A stretch of 64,000 nucleotides of DNA from an uncultured Gammaproteobacteria bacterium. Its GTDB lineage: Bacteria > Pseudomonadota > Gammaproteobacteria > HK1. Each line of letters opens with the position of its first letter. Positions within the stretch are counted from its first letter, which is position 1. The stretch covers positions 1,860,001 through 1,924,000 of the forward strand of contig OY282353.1 of NCBI GenBank assembly GCA_958295465.1, given 5' to 3'. Below, in pieces: positions 25,661 to 33,554 of this stretch. The notes beneath the pieces are model-generated. The model saw nothing but the letters and a program-made list of their open reading frames with translations. It was not told the DNA's origin and searched no databases. A program made the position numbers and the translations under genes.

Positions 25661-27141
25661 TGGCCGAGGCAATCGACGTCGGGGCGGCGCGCGATGCGCT
25701 CGCCAAGCTGCCCGAAGGGACGAGCCACGGCGAGCCGCCGGCGCCCGAGCACGTGTACCTGCCCCGCTCCCACCTCAAGGCACTGGACCCGGACCGCCTG
25801 TTGGTCACCGGAATGCGCGGCGCCGGAAAGACCTTCTGGTGGAGCGCGCTTCAGGACGGCCGGGTGCGGCGGCTTATTGGACAGTCCGATGATCGGCCGC
25901 CGTTGAACGAGCACACCGAGGTACGGATCGGGTTCGGGGTCAGGCCGGCGCCGGACGAACATCCGGGCAAGGACACGCTTCGGGACCTGATGAGTGCCGG
26001 CTTCGAGCCGCGGACCGTGTGGCGAACGATACCGGCGTGGCAGCTCGCGCCGGACGAACATCCGCTCCGGCAACAGGATTCGTGGCGGATGCGGACGAAG
26101 TACGTCGCCGACAACCCGGAGACCATCGAGCGCCTGTTTCAGGAACGCGACGCGGAATTCGACTGGAAGGGCGTCCACTTCATGGTCGTCTTCGACGGTC
26201 TGGACCGCTGCGCCGACGATTGGAACGAGGCGTCTCGGGCGATCCGCGGCCTGCTGCAAACCGCGCTTGATATGCGTTCCTACCGGAAGCTTCGGGTGAA
26301 GGTCTTTCTGCGATCCGATCAGGCTGACGCGGGCGGGACCACCGACTTCCCGGACGCATCGAAGGTGCTTGCCTCGAAGGTCGATCTGAGCTGGCCCCGC
26401 CGTGAGCTGTATGGCCTGTTGTGGCACCACTTGGTGAACGGACGGAACGGCGGTGCCTTCCGGAGATTCCTCCGGGACGGCGATTGGCCTTCGGTGACGA
26501 TTGACAAGACAAGCGTGTTCCCCGTTCCCCGCCGGCTGATCGTCAACGAGGAACAGCAGGAAGAGAAGTTTCACGGCATTACCGGACGATGGATGGGGCG
26601 CGGACCGAGACGCGGCGTTCCGTACATCTGGATCCAGAACCATCTGTCGGACGCCGAGGGGAGGGTGAGCGCCCGCTCGTTTCTCGTGGCATTGCGAACC
26701 GCGGCCGAGCACACCGCGGACCAGCATCCGGAGCACGCGAATGCCCTGCATCCCGACGGTATCCGGCGAGGCGTGCAGGAAGCTTCGAAGATCCGGGTCG
26801 GGGAGCTTCAGGAGGACTACCCGTGGATGGAGCGGGTGATGCGCCCCCTCGCGGGGATGAACGTGCCCTGCGAGTTCGCCGAGTTCGCGGAACGCTGGCG
26901 GAGCGAGCGTGTCCTCGACCGGCTGACCGAAGAGATCGAACTGAGTGGGCCGAGGCTGCCTCCCCGCCATCTCGACGAGGGCCCCAACGGCGTTCGCCAA
27001 GACCTCGAATCGCTGGGCGTCTTTCAACGCCTCTATGACGGCCGGGTGAACATCCCGAACGTCTTCCGGGTGGGATACGGCCTTGGCCGACGGGGCGGCG
27101 TGAAGCCCGTCCGACGTACACTTCCAGGTGACACTTCATGA
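25660..27141 (+). CDS. P-loop NTPase partner of the KGGVGR ATPase
   Basis: This 493-aa protein has Walker A GMRGAGKT (51-58) and a Walker B-like FMVVFDGLDRC (about 174-184), as in STAND/KAP-like signalling NTPases. The rest is mostly helical, with no visible nuclease, protease or membrane domain. The start is GTG 25660, overlapping the upstream TAG. It ends just before the Phd-type antitoxin gene. Coupling to a ParA-like ATPase suggests a two-ATPase module that senses and responds to a cue. I cannot name the family. Confidence 0.65.
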   Translation: MAEAIDVGAARDALAKLPEGTSHGEPPAPEHVYLPRSHLKALDPDRLLVTGMRGAGKTFWWSALQDGRVRRLIGQSDDRPPLNEHTEVRIGFGVRPAPDEHPGKDTLRDLMSAGFEPRTVWRTIPAWQLAPDEHPLRQQDSWRMRTKYVADNPETIERLFQERDAEFDWKGVHFMVVFDGLDRCADDWNEASRAIRGLLQTALDMRSYRKLRVKVFLRSDQADAGGTTDFPDASKVLASKVDLSWPRRELYGLLWHHLVNGRNGGAFRRFLRDGDWPSVTIDKTSVFPVPRRLIVNEEQQEEKFHGITGRWMGRGPRRGVPYIWIQNHLSDAEGRVSARSFLVALRTAAEHTADQHPEHANALHPDGIRRGVQEASKIRVGELQEDYPWMERVMRPLAGMNVPCEFAEFAERWRSERVLDRLTEEIELSGPRLPPRHLDEGPNGVRQDLESLGVFQRLYDGRVNIPNVFRVGYGLGRRGGVKPVRRTLPGDTS

Positions 27142-27152
27142 GGAGCGGGCGA

Positions 27153-27407
27153 ATGGAAGTGACGGCAAAGGCCCTGAGAAGCCGGATAGGCGCGATACTG
27201 GCGTGCCTGGATCGCGGCGAAACGGTGACGATTACCTACCGCGGCAAACCCAGGGCAAGGCTGGTGGGCATCGAGCAGAAGAACGAGCCGGTGTCACCGG
27301 ACGCCGGAAGCTTTCCCGCCTTCGGCATGTGGAAGGACCGGGACGACATGGCGGATGTGGACACTTTCGTCCGGGACCTGCGCAAAGCGCGCCCTCATGC
27401 TGATTGA
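27153..27407 (+). CDS. Phd-type antitoxin
   Basis: This 84-aa protein has the Phd/YefM pattern: EVTAKALRSRIGAILACLDR, then TVTITYRGKPRARLVGIE. An acidic DDMADVDTFVRDLRK tail follows. AGGAG at 27141-27145 supports ATG 27153; the upstream ATG at 27138 lies in the ribosome site. The cognate PIN toxin gene directly after it is broken, so this antitoxin appears to be an orphan. It could still repress its own promoter or interact with the other PIN modules. Confidence 0.82.
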   Translation: MEVTAKALRSRIGAILACLDRGETVTITYRGKPRARLVGIEQKNEPVSPDAGSFPAFGMWKDRDDMADVDTFVRDLRKARPHAD

Positions 27408-27560
27408 CACCGAGCTCTGACGGATGGCCTGCGATTGGCGGATGCTCTGATAGCTGCATCGGCCGTGCAATCCGGCGATACCCTCATGACCGCGAGCATC
27501 CGGCACTACGAGTGTATTCCGGACATCTTGCTGGAACCCTTCAGACCCCAAGCGGCGTGA
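27397..27560 (+). pseudogene. Internally deleted PIN-domain toxin (vapC relic)
   Basis: ATG 27397 starts a PIN-like MLIDTEL and then meets a stop. In another frame, from 27417, the sequence reads like the C-terminal half of a PIN toxin, with LADALIAASAVQSGDTLMTA and an HYECIPDILLEPF end, stopping at 27560. About 70 central codons, with the catalytic middle, are missing and the frame is shifted. The gene is therefore dead. Confidence 0.75.
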
Positions 27561-27660
27561 GTTGTGCCAATCGCGCGTAGAATCGCGGAGAGACCCCGCG
27601 GATGAGTGCATCGGGAGAGCGACCCGGAACCGGGCCGCCGAAGGCGTTGGACAGAGGATC

Positions 27661-28965
27661 ATGCCCCGACTCGTAGACCGCCGGCTGTTGACCCGCGTCG
27701 TGCTGCGCAACTACAAGAGCATCGCCGCGTGCGATGTCTCGCCGGCGCAGCTCTCGTTCCTCGTCGGCCCGAACGGCTCGGGCAAAAGCAATTTCCTCGA
27801 CGCACTCCGCTTCGTCGCCGATTCACTCCGCTTCTCGATCGACCATGCGTTGCGCGACCGGGGTGGGATCAACGATGTGCGCAAGCGATCGGGCGGTCGT
27901 CCCACGCATTTCGGAATCCGCGTCGAGTTCAACCTCGCGGACTTACGGGGCCACTATGCGTTTGCCGTTGGCGCCAAGCGACAGGGCGGATACGAGATCC
28001 AGCAAGAAGAGTGCCGATTGGTTCAACGGGTTGTCCGCGTGGATCAACGGGATGGAGATGGCCCTCCCCTCAACGAGGAGGAGCACGGGCGCACCCTGAG
28101 ACCGAGCCGTGTACGGCACGAGCGATCGCATCACTTCTACAAGGTGAAGCGTGGGCGCGTTGTCAGTAGCACCCTGTCTTCGCCGCCGGCTGCGGCAGCC
28201 GATCGGCTGTACCTCGTCAACGTTTCCGGCGGCGATGTTTTTCGCCCCGTGTATGACGCGCTGTCGGAAACTGGGTTCTACAATCTGAACCCCGAGGCGA
28301 TCCGGGACCTTCAGCCGCCCGATCCAGGCGATCTCCTGAAACGGGACGGAAGCAACGCGGCGAGCGTACTATCCAACCTCGCTACCCGTTCGCCAGACTT
28401 CAAGCAGAGGATCGAGGAGTATCTCGGGGTGGTCGTCCCCGGACTGGTCGGAGTCAACCGGTCGCGAATCGGTCCCAGAGAGACCCTTGAATTTCGACAG
28501 CAAGTCCGCGGATCACAGCATCCCTGGCGGTTCCCGGCGAGCAACATGTCGGATGGCACCTTGCGTGCGTTCGGCGTGCTTCTGGCCCTCTTCCAAGGTG
28601 CTGGAAACGGAGATTCGAAGCGCCGTCTCGTGGGTATCGAAGAGCCGGAGACCGCGCTCCACCCCGCGGCCGCCGGGGTTCTCGTCGACGCTCTTCGGGA
28701 AGCTGCCGGACACGCGCAGATCCTCGTCACGAGCCACAGCCCCGACCTGCTCGACAACGACGATATTTCCGACAATTCGATCCTCGCGGTTGTCGCCGAG
28801 CACGGTGAGACGAAGATCGGACCCCTTGATCATGTCGGGCGTTCGGTTCTGCGGGACCGACTGTTTACCGCCGGCGAACTTCTCAGAATGAACCAGCTTG
28901 ATCCGGATCCGGCCCTGTCGAACTTGAGGCTGGGCGATCTCGAACTGTTCGGTCCCGAGGCGTGA
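27661..28965 (+). CDS. AAA ATPase (ABC-type/AAA_21, OLD-like), paired with DUF4276
   Basis: This 434-aa ABC-like ATPase starts VLRNYKSIAACDVSPAQ, with Walker A GPNGSGKS (36-43), a signature-like NMSDGTLRAFG, Walker B RLVGIEEPE (about 322-330) and the His switch LVTSHSPDLLD. This is the architecture of AAA_15/AAA_21 and OLD-family ATPases. It lacks the C-terminal TOPRIM domain of OLD; the next gene supplies a TOPRIM-like partner. Similar split ATPase/TOPRIM pairs act in phage defence, where the ATPase senses and the TOPRIM protein is the effector. It resembles, in layout, the pair at 54593-56340. Confidence 0.8.
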   Translation: MPRLVDRRLLTRVVLRNYKSIAACDVSPAQLSFLVGPNGSGKSNFLDALRFVADSLRFSIDHALRDRGGINDVRKRSGGRPTHFGIRVEFNLADLRGHYAFAVGAKRQGGYEIQQEECRLVQRVVRVDQRDGDGPPLNEEEHGRTLRPSRVRHERSHHFYKVKRGRVVSSTLSSPPAAAADRLYLVNVSGGDVFRPVYDALSETGFYNLNPEAIRDLQPPDPGDLLKRDGSNAASVLSNLATRSPDFKQRIEEYLGVVVPGLVGVNRSRIGPRETLEFRQQVRGSQHPWRFPASNMSDGTLRAFGVLLALFQGAGNGDSKRRLVGIEEPETALHPAAAGVLVDALREAAGHAQILVTSHSPDLLDNDDISDNSILAVVAEHGETKIGPLDHVGRSVLRDRLFTAGELLRMNQLDPDPALSNLRLGDLELFGPEA

Positions 28966-28968
28966 GCC

Positions 28969-29571
28969 GTGCGCAGAATCGCCACCATTGTCGAAGGCCA
29001 TGGCGAGGTGGAGGCCGTTCCGATCCTGCTTCGGCGGATCGCCGAACGTCTATCGCCGGATTTCGCTGTGGATGCCCCTCGGCCGATCCGAACCGGGCGC
29101 CAGAAGCTCCGGAAAGAAGGCGAACTGGAACGAGTGGTTCGGCTCGCCGCCCGTCTGGCCGGAACGGATGGATGCATTCTGATCCTGCTGGACGCCGACA
29201 CCGACTGTCCCGCGGAGCTTGGCTCCGAATTGTTGCGACGTGCTCGGGGCGAACAGGCGGACTGCGATATCCGCGTCGTGTTGGCCAAGGTCGAGTACGA
29301 AGCCTGGTTCCTCGCAGCCCTGGATTCGATTGCCGGAAAACGGGGCATCGCCGAGTCCGCTGCACAGCCGCCTGAACCGGAGTCGATCAGAGACGCGAAA
29401 GGGTGGCTGAGCGCGCGCATGCCGTCCGGTCAATCCTATAGTCCGACGCTCGATCAGCCTGCGCTCACGGCGATTTTCGATCTCGACGCCGCCGCGCAGA
29501 TGGCGCCCTCGTTCGACAAGCTGTGGCGGGACGTGGGTTCGTTGCTGGCTCCTGCCCGGAGGCAGCCTTGA
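28969..29571 (+). CDS. DUF4276 family protein (TOPRIM-like)
   Basis: This 200-aa protein starts at GTG 28969, three bases after the ATPase stop. It has the TOPRIM-like acidic motifs: E9 in IVEGHGEVEA and D75-x-D77 in ILLDADTDC. The KVEYEAWFLAAL block is shared with the DUF4276 protein at 55768. In OLD/TOPRIM families such acids bind metal for nucleic-acid cleavage, so this may be the effector of the upstream ATPase. Its TGA overlaps the ATG of drmA (TGATG). Confidence 0.78.
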   Translation: MRRIATIVEGHGEVEAVPILLRRIAERLSPDFAVDAPRPIRTGRQKLRKEGELERVVRLAARLAGTDGCILILLDADTDCPAELGSELLRRARGEQADCDIRVVLAKVEYEAWFLAALDSIAGKRGIAESAAQPPEPESIRDAKGWLSARMPSGQSYSPTLDQPALTAIFDLDAAAQMAPSFDKLWRDVGSLLAPARRQP

Positions 29572-32500
29572 TGCCAACCCCGACGGCCAGGGGCTTCACA
29601 CCCGCCGGCTCCATGGAACCCGGAAGCTCCGCCGAGGTCCGCGAGCACCTCGTTGAAGCCCTGAACCTCGACCTCATCGGCCCCTGGGCAGGCCATGTCC
29701 ACGCGGGCGAGCGGCTGCCCGGCTGGGTGCGTCCCTCGAACTGGTATCTGACCGGTTTCCTGATCCCGTCCGGCACGGACCCGGAGCGGAGCGCGGATGC
29801 GGACGAGGATGACGACCTCGACGAGACGCCTGCATCGGGCGGTCTCGCGGAGGAGTCGGCGGAGGAGCGCAGGGCGGCGAAGAAAGGCTTCTTTCCGTCC
29901 TCGATGGGGCTGAGCTTCCTCGTTGCGCGGGAGGCGGACGCCTTGGCGGTGATCGTGCGCTGGGGCGATTACGAACGTGCGGAGGCGGAGGATGCGGACG
30001 GAAAGACCGTGCAGGTCTGGCAGCGGCGGCCCAACGAACGCACGATCCGGGTGCCGCTCTCGCGGCCCGGCGAGCCGCAAACCGGCGCTCTCCGGACCGG
30101 TGATTCGAGAACCGGTGAGCCGCAAACCGGCGCTCTCCGGACCGGTGATTCGAGAACCGGTGAGCCGCAAACCGGTGCTCCCCGGACCGGTGATTCGAGA
30201 ACCGATGAGCCGCGAGCCGGCGTTCTCCGGACCGGTGATTCGAGAGCCGACGATCCACAACCCGGCGCTCCCCCGATGGATCACCCGGAAGGCCATCCGG
30301 TCCCTGACTCCAACGGCCTCCGGCTCCACGTGGTCGAACGGCCCATCAATATCGAGGGACGCACGGAGATCCCGGCGGGGACGCGCTCGGTGTCGGTGTT
30401 CCTGGTCAACCGGCGCCGCCCGGACAGGGACGACCCGGATCTCGCCTGTGCCTTCCAGGCCGAGATCGAGGTCCGCGGCGAGCGCGCCTTCGTGCCTCGG
30501 CCCAACCTGCGCGGCGCACGGGCCGAGGATTGGGACGAGCAGGTGGCCGATCTCCACTACGCGGACACCCCCGAGTACGCCACCGGTCACGGTGTCTCCG
30601 CGGATTGGGAGGTGGTGGACGGCGCCTGCCGGAAGCTGCGTACCGCGTGGATCCCGAGCGCCGACGTCGAAAAGACGGAGACGGTGGAGATGCCCGGCGC
30701 CGAGCTTTCGATGGACGCGCTCGGGGCGCTGCCGAACGGGCGGGCCGCGGAGGCGGCGCTACGGCCGCTTGTGGATCAGTACCGCGCCTGGATCGCATCG
30801 CGGCGCGGAGACCTCTCGGCGTCTGTGGGCGCACGGAACGAGACGTCCGACCCTGCCTCCGGTGAGCAGGGGAGGGCGCTCTCGACGCACTCGAAGCCCA
30901 TCGGAGCGCGACACGATACCGCCACGGAGCTCTTGCGCCGGGCCGGCGTCGCCGCGGACCGGATGGAGCACGGCATCGCCATGCTGGCGTCGGACACCGC
31001 CGCCCTCGACGCATTCCGCGTGGCGAACCGCGCCGTCGCCCGCGCCCTCCGGCAACGCTTCCCCGAACGCTTCGCCGATGGTCCGCCCCGCTGGCGCGCC
31101 TTCCAGCTCGCCTTCATCCTGCTGAACGTCCCCGGCCTCGCGGACCCGCGCGATCCCGACCGCGAGACCGTGGACCTGCTCTTCTTCCCCACCGGCGGCG
31201 GCAAGACGGAGGCGTACCTCGGCCTCGCGGCCTTCGCGATGGTGCTGCGCCGGCTGCGCCACCCGGAATGGAACGGGCTCCAGGGCGCCGGCGTGAGCGT
31301 CATCATGCGGTACACCCTGCGCCTGCTCACCCTGGACCAGCTCGCCCGCGCGTCCGGCCTGGTCTGCGCGCTGGAGCTGGAACGCGAGGCCGCCGCCGGT
31401 GCGCGCTACGGTGAATGGCCCTTCGAGATCGGCCTCTGGGTCGGCAAGGCGGCGACGCCCAACCTCATGGGCCGCAAGGGCGACGGGCGCTCGGACTCCG
31501 CGCGCGCCAGGACCCGGCAGTTCAAGGCGGACCCCGGCGGCAAGCCCTCCCCGATCCCGCTCGAGAACTGCCCCTGGTGCGGGACCCGCTTCGAGCCCGC
31601 CTCCTTCACCCTGCTGCCGAACGACGAGCGGCCGGCGGAGCTGCGCATCGTCTGCGCCAACTTCGAATGCGACTTCAGCGGCGACCGGCCGCTCCCGGTC
31701 CTGGCCGTGGACGAGCCCATCTACCGCCGCCTGCCCGCCTTCCTGATCGCGACGGTGGACAAGTTCGCCTCGCTCCCCTGGGTGGCGGAGACCGGCAAGC
31801 TGCTCGGCGGCGCCGAACGCTTCAATGCAGGGGGAAGGGCGACGGGAGGCGGCACGGCGCAAGGGACGGCGGGGTACGCGGCGAGAGGCAGGGCGGGCGA
31901 TGCGGCCGGCTTCTACGGAGCAGCCGAGCCGCGGGTGGGCCGACGCCTCGATCGCCCTCTGCCGCCACCCGACCTCGTGATCCAGGACGAGCTGCACCTC
32001 ATCTCCGGTCCGCTGGGCACCATGGTGGGGCTGTACGAAGCCGCGATCGAGGCGCTGTGCGTGCGCGACCTCGGTGGCGCCTTCGATGGCGGTCCCGGCG
32101 AGCGGGCAGGACGAAGCCGCGACGAAGCGCCGATGCAGCATGGTCCCGACGTTGGTCTTGGCGGCGGTCCCGGCAGCGGCCTCGGCGAGCGGGCAGAGCG
32201 AATCCGAGGCGAAGCGCCGATGCGGCACGGTCCCGGCGACGGTCCCGGCAGCGACCTCGGCGGCGATCCCGAACGTCGAGCGGTGTGCCCGAAGATCGTG
32301 GCCTCCACCGCCACCGTGCGCCAGGCCCAGGACCAGATCCAGGCCCTGTTCGCACGCTCCGACACACGGATCTTCCCGCCGCCGGGGCCGGACCGGCGCG
32401 ATTCCTTCTTCGCCCGCACCGTGCCGGTGGAGCGGGTCGCGGGCCGCCGCTATCTCGGCATCACGTCGCCGGGCCGCAGCCCCAAGGTCCTCATGCGCAA

Positions 32501-33554
32501 AGCCTGGCTCGCGCTCATGGGCGCCGCGGAGCGGGCGTACCGCGAGGCCGGCGGGCACGCGAACCACGACAACTCCGCGGACCCGTACATGACCGTGCTC
32601 GGCTACTTCAACAGCCTCCGCGAGCTGGGCGGGGCGCGGCGCATCCTGGAGGAGGAGGTCCAGAACACCATCAAGCAGTACGGCGAGCGCCGGCGCTTCC
32701 GCGAGCCGCGCGGCCTCTTCCACGACCGCCGGACCTTCTCGGAGGTGATGGAGCTGACTTCGCGCGTCTCCACGGACAAGGTGGCCGCCGCGCGCCGGCG
32801 CCTGGAATGTGCCTTCCACGAGCCGCAGCGCGTGGATTGCGCCATCGCCACCAACATGATCTCGGTCGGCCTCGACATCCCCCGCCTCGGCCTCATGGTG
32901 GTCCTGAACCAGCCGAAGACACATGCGGAGTACATCCAGGCGACGAGCCGGGTAGGGCGAGACGACCGGCGCCCGGGGCTCGTCGTCACCCTGTTGAACG
33001 CCCACAAGCCGCGTGACCGCTCGCACTACGAACGCTTCCGGCACTACCACGAGACCTTCTACCGCTCGGTGGAGGTATCGAGCGTCACGCCCTTTTCCGC
33101 CCGCGCCCTCGACCGCGGATTCGCCGGTGCGCTGGTGGGACTGGCCCGCCACGCCGAGGCGAAGCTGACCTCGCCGGAGGGTGTCGGACGGATCGCGGAC
33201 GTGCGCGCCGGGCTGGAGCGCCGGCTCCTCGCATCCTTCCGGGAGCGGGTCGAGCGGCAATCCTTCCCCGACGATGCGGAGCGCGTCGAATGCCTGCGGA
33301 GCGTGCGGAGCCGTGTCGCCGATCTGCTCGATGCCTGGCGCGCGGTGGTGGAGGACTATCACGCGGCCGGCGTCGCCGTGCGGTACCAGCAATACGAGCC
33401 GGGCTCGGGCCGGCCCCTGCTGCGCGAGATGCTCGACACCGATTTCGAATCCGAAGACCACCGCAAGTTTCGCGCGAACCGCTCGCTCCGCGACGTGGAG
33501 CCGGAGGTCGACCTGTACCTCCGGGAGCCGAGCGGACGGGAGGTGGGGCAGTGA
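29571..33554 (+). CDS. drmA: DISARM helicase DrmA
   Basis: This 1327-aa protein matches DrmA, the helicase of the DISARM core. Visible features are an N-terminal RPSNWYLTGFLIPSG segment, Walker A TGGGKTEA (from T541), MRYTLRLLTLDQLARAS, a CPWCG...CANFECDF metal-binding pair, the DEAH-like QDELHLISGPLGTM (about 806), and the C-lobe ATNMISVGLDIPRLG with QATSRVGRD. GGAGG at 29558-29562 supports ATG 29571. Three Gly/Pro/Arg-rich inserts enlarge it: a 45-bp repeat near residues 168-242, a Gly/Ala-rich stretch near 755-785, and an 87-bp duplication near 838-905. The frame is intact. Its GTGA overlap couples it to drmB. Confidence 0.9.
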   Translation: MPTPTARGFTPAGSMEPGSSAEVREHLVEALNLDLIGPWAGHVHAGERLPGWVRPSNWYLTGFLIPSGTDPERSADADEDDDLDETPASGGLAEESAEERRAAKKGFFPSSMGLSFLVAREADALAVIVRWGDYERAEAEDADGKTVQVWQRRPNERTIRVPLSRPGEPQTGALRTGDSRTGEPQTGALRTGDSRTGEPQTGAPRTGDSRTDEPRAGVLRTGDSRADDPQPGAPPMDHPEGHPVPDSNGLRLHVVERPINIEGRTEIPAGTRSVSVFLVNRRRPDRDDPDLACAFQAEIEVRGERAFVPRPNLRGARAEDWDEQVADLHYADTPEYATGHGVSADWEVVDGACRKLRTAWIPSADVEKTETVEMPGAELSMDALGALPNGRAAEAALRPLVDQYRAWIASRRGDLSASVGARNETSDPASGEQGRALSTHSKPIGARHDTATELLRRAGVAADRMEHGIAMLASDTAALDAFRVANRAVARALRQRFPERFADGPPRWRAFQLAFILLNVPGLADPRDPDRETVDLLFFPTGGGKTEAYLGLAAFAMVLRRLRHPEWNGLQGAGVSVIMRYTLRLLTLDQLARASGLVCALELEREAAAGARYGEWPFEIGLWVGKAATPNLMGRKGDGRSDSARARTRQFKADPGGKPSPIPLENCPWCGTRFEPASFTLLPNDERPAELRIVCANFECDFSGDRPLPVLAVDEPIYRRLPAFLIATVDKFASLPWVAETGKLLGGAERFNAGGRATGGGTAQGTAGYAARGRAGDAAGFYGAAEPRVGRRLDRPLPPPDLVIQDELHLISGPLGTMVGLYEAAIEALCVRDLGGAFDGGPGERAGRSRDEAPMQHGPDVGLGGGPGSGLGERAERIRGEAPMRHGPGDGPGSDLGGDPERRAVCPKIVASTATVRQAQDQIQALFARSDTRIFPPPGPDRRDSFFARTVPVERVAGRRYLGITSPGRSPKVLMRKAWLALMGAAERAYREAGGHANHDNSADPYMTVLGYFNSLRELGGARRILEEEVQNTIKQYGERRRFREPRGLFHDRRTFSEVMELTSRVSTDKVAAARRRLECAFHEPQRVDCAIATNMISVGLDIPRLGLMVVLNQPKTHAEYIQATSRVGRDDRRPGLVVTLLNAHKPRDRSHYERFRHYHETFYRSVEVSSVTPFSARALDRGFAGALVGLARHAEAKLTSPEGVGRIADVRAGLERRLLASFRERVERQSFPDDAERVECLRSVRSRVADLLDAWRAVVEDYHAAGVAVRYQQYEPGSGRPLLREMLDTDFESEDHRKFRANRSLRDVEPEVDLYLREPSGREVGQ
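30072..30296 (+). repeat. 45-bp tandem repeat, five units, inside drmA
   Basis: Units start at 30072, 30117, 30162, 30207 and about 30252, each encoding 15 residues of the EPQTGALRTGDSRTG type. The first three are nearly identical and the last two diverge. It lies early in the protein, before the helicase core. Confidence 0.92.
32085..32285 (+). repeat. 87-bp near-duplication inside drmA
   Basis: GAAGCGCCGATG recurs at 32124 and 32211, and the flanks repeat with changes, giving two 29-residue copies rich in Gly/Arg/Pro. It lies between the DELH box and the conserved VASTATVRQAQDQI segment. Gly-rich coding DNA at 31825-31930 just upstream is also unusual. Confidence 0.75.

Noticed and set aside
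30072..30296. CRISPR-like array
   Set aside because: The 45-bp units are directly adjacent with no variable spacers and keep the drmA frame, so this is a coding tandem repeat.
30759..33461. 900-codon minus-strand frame
   Set aside because: Antisense to drmA, with no motif.
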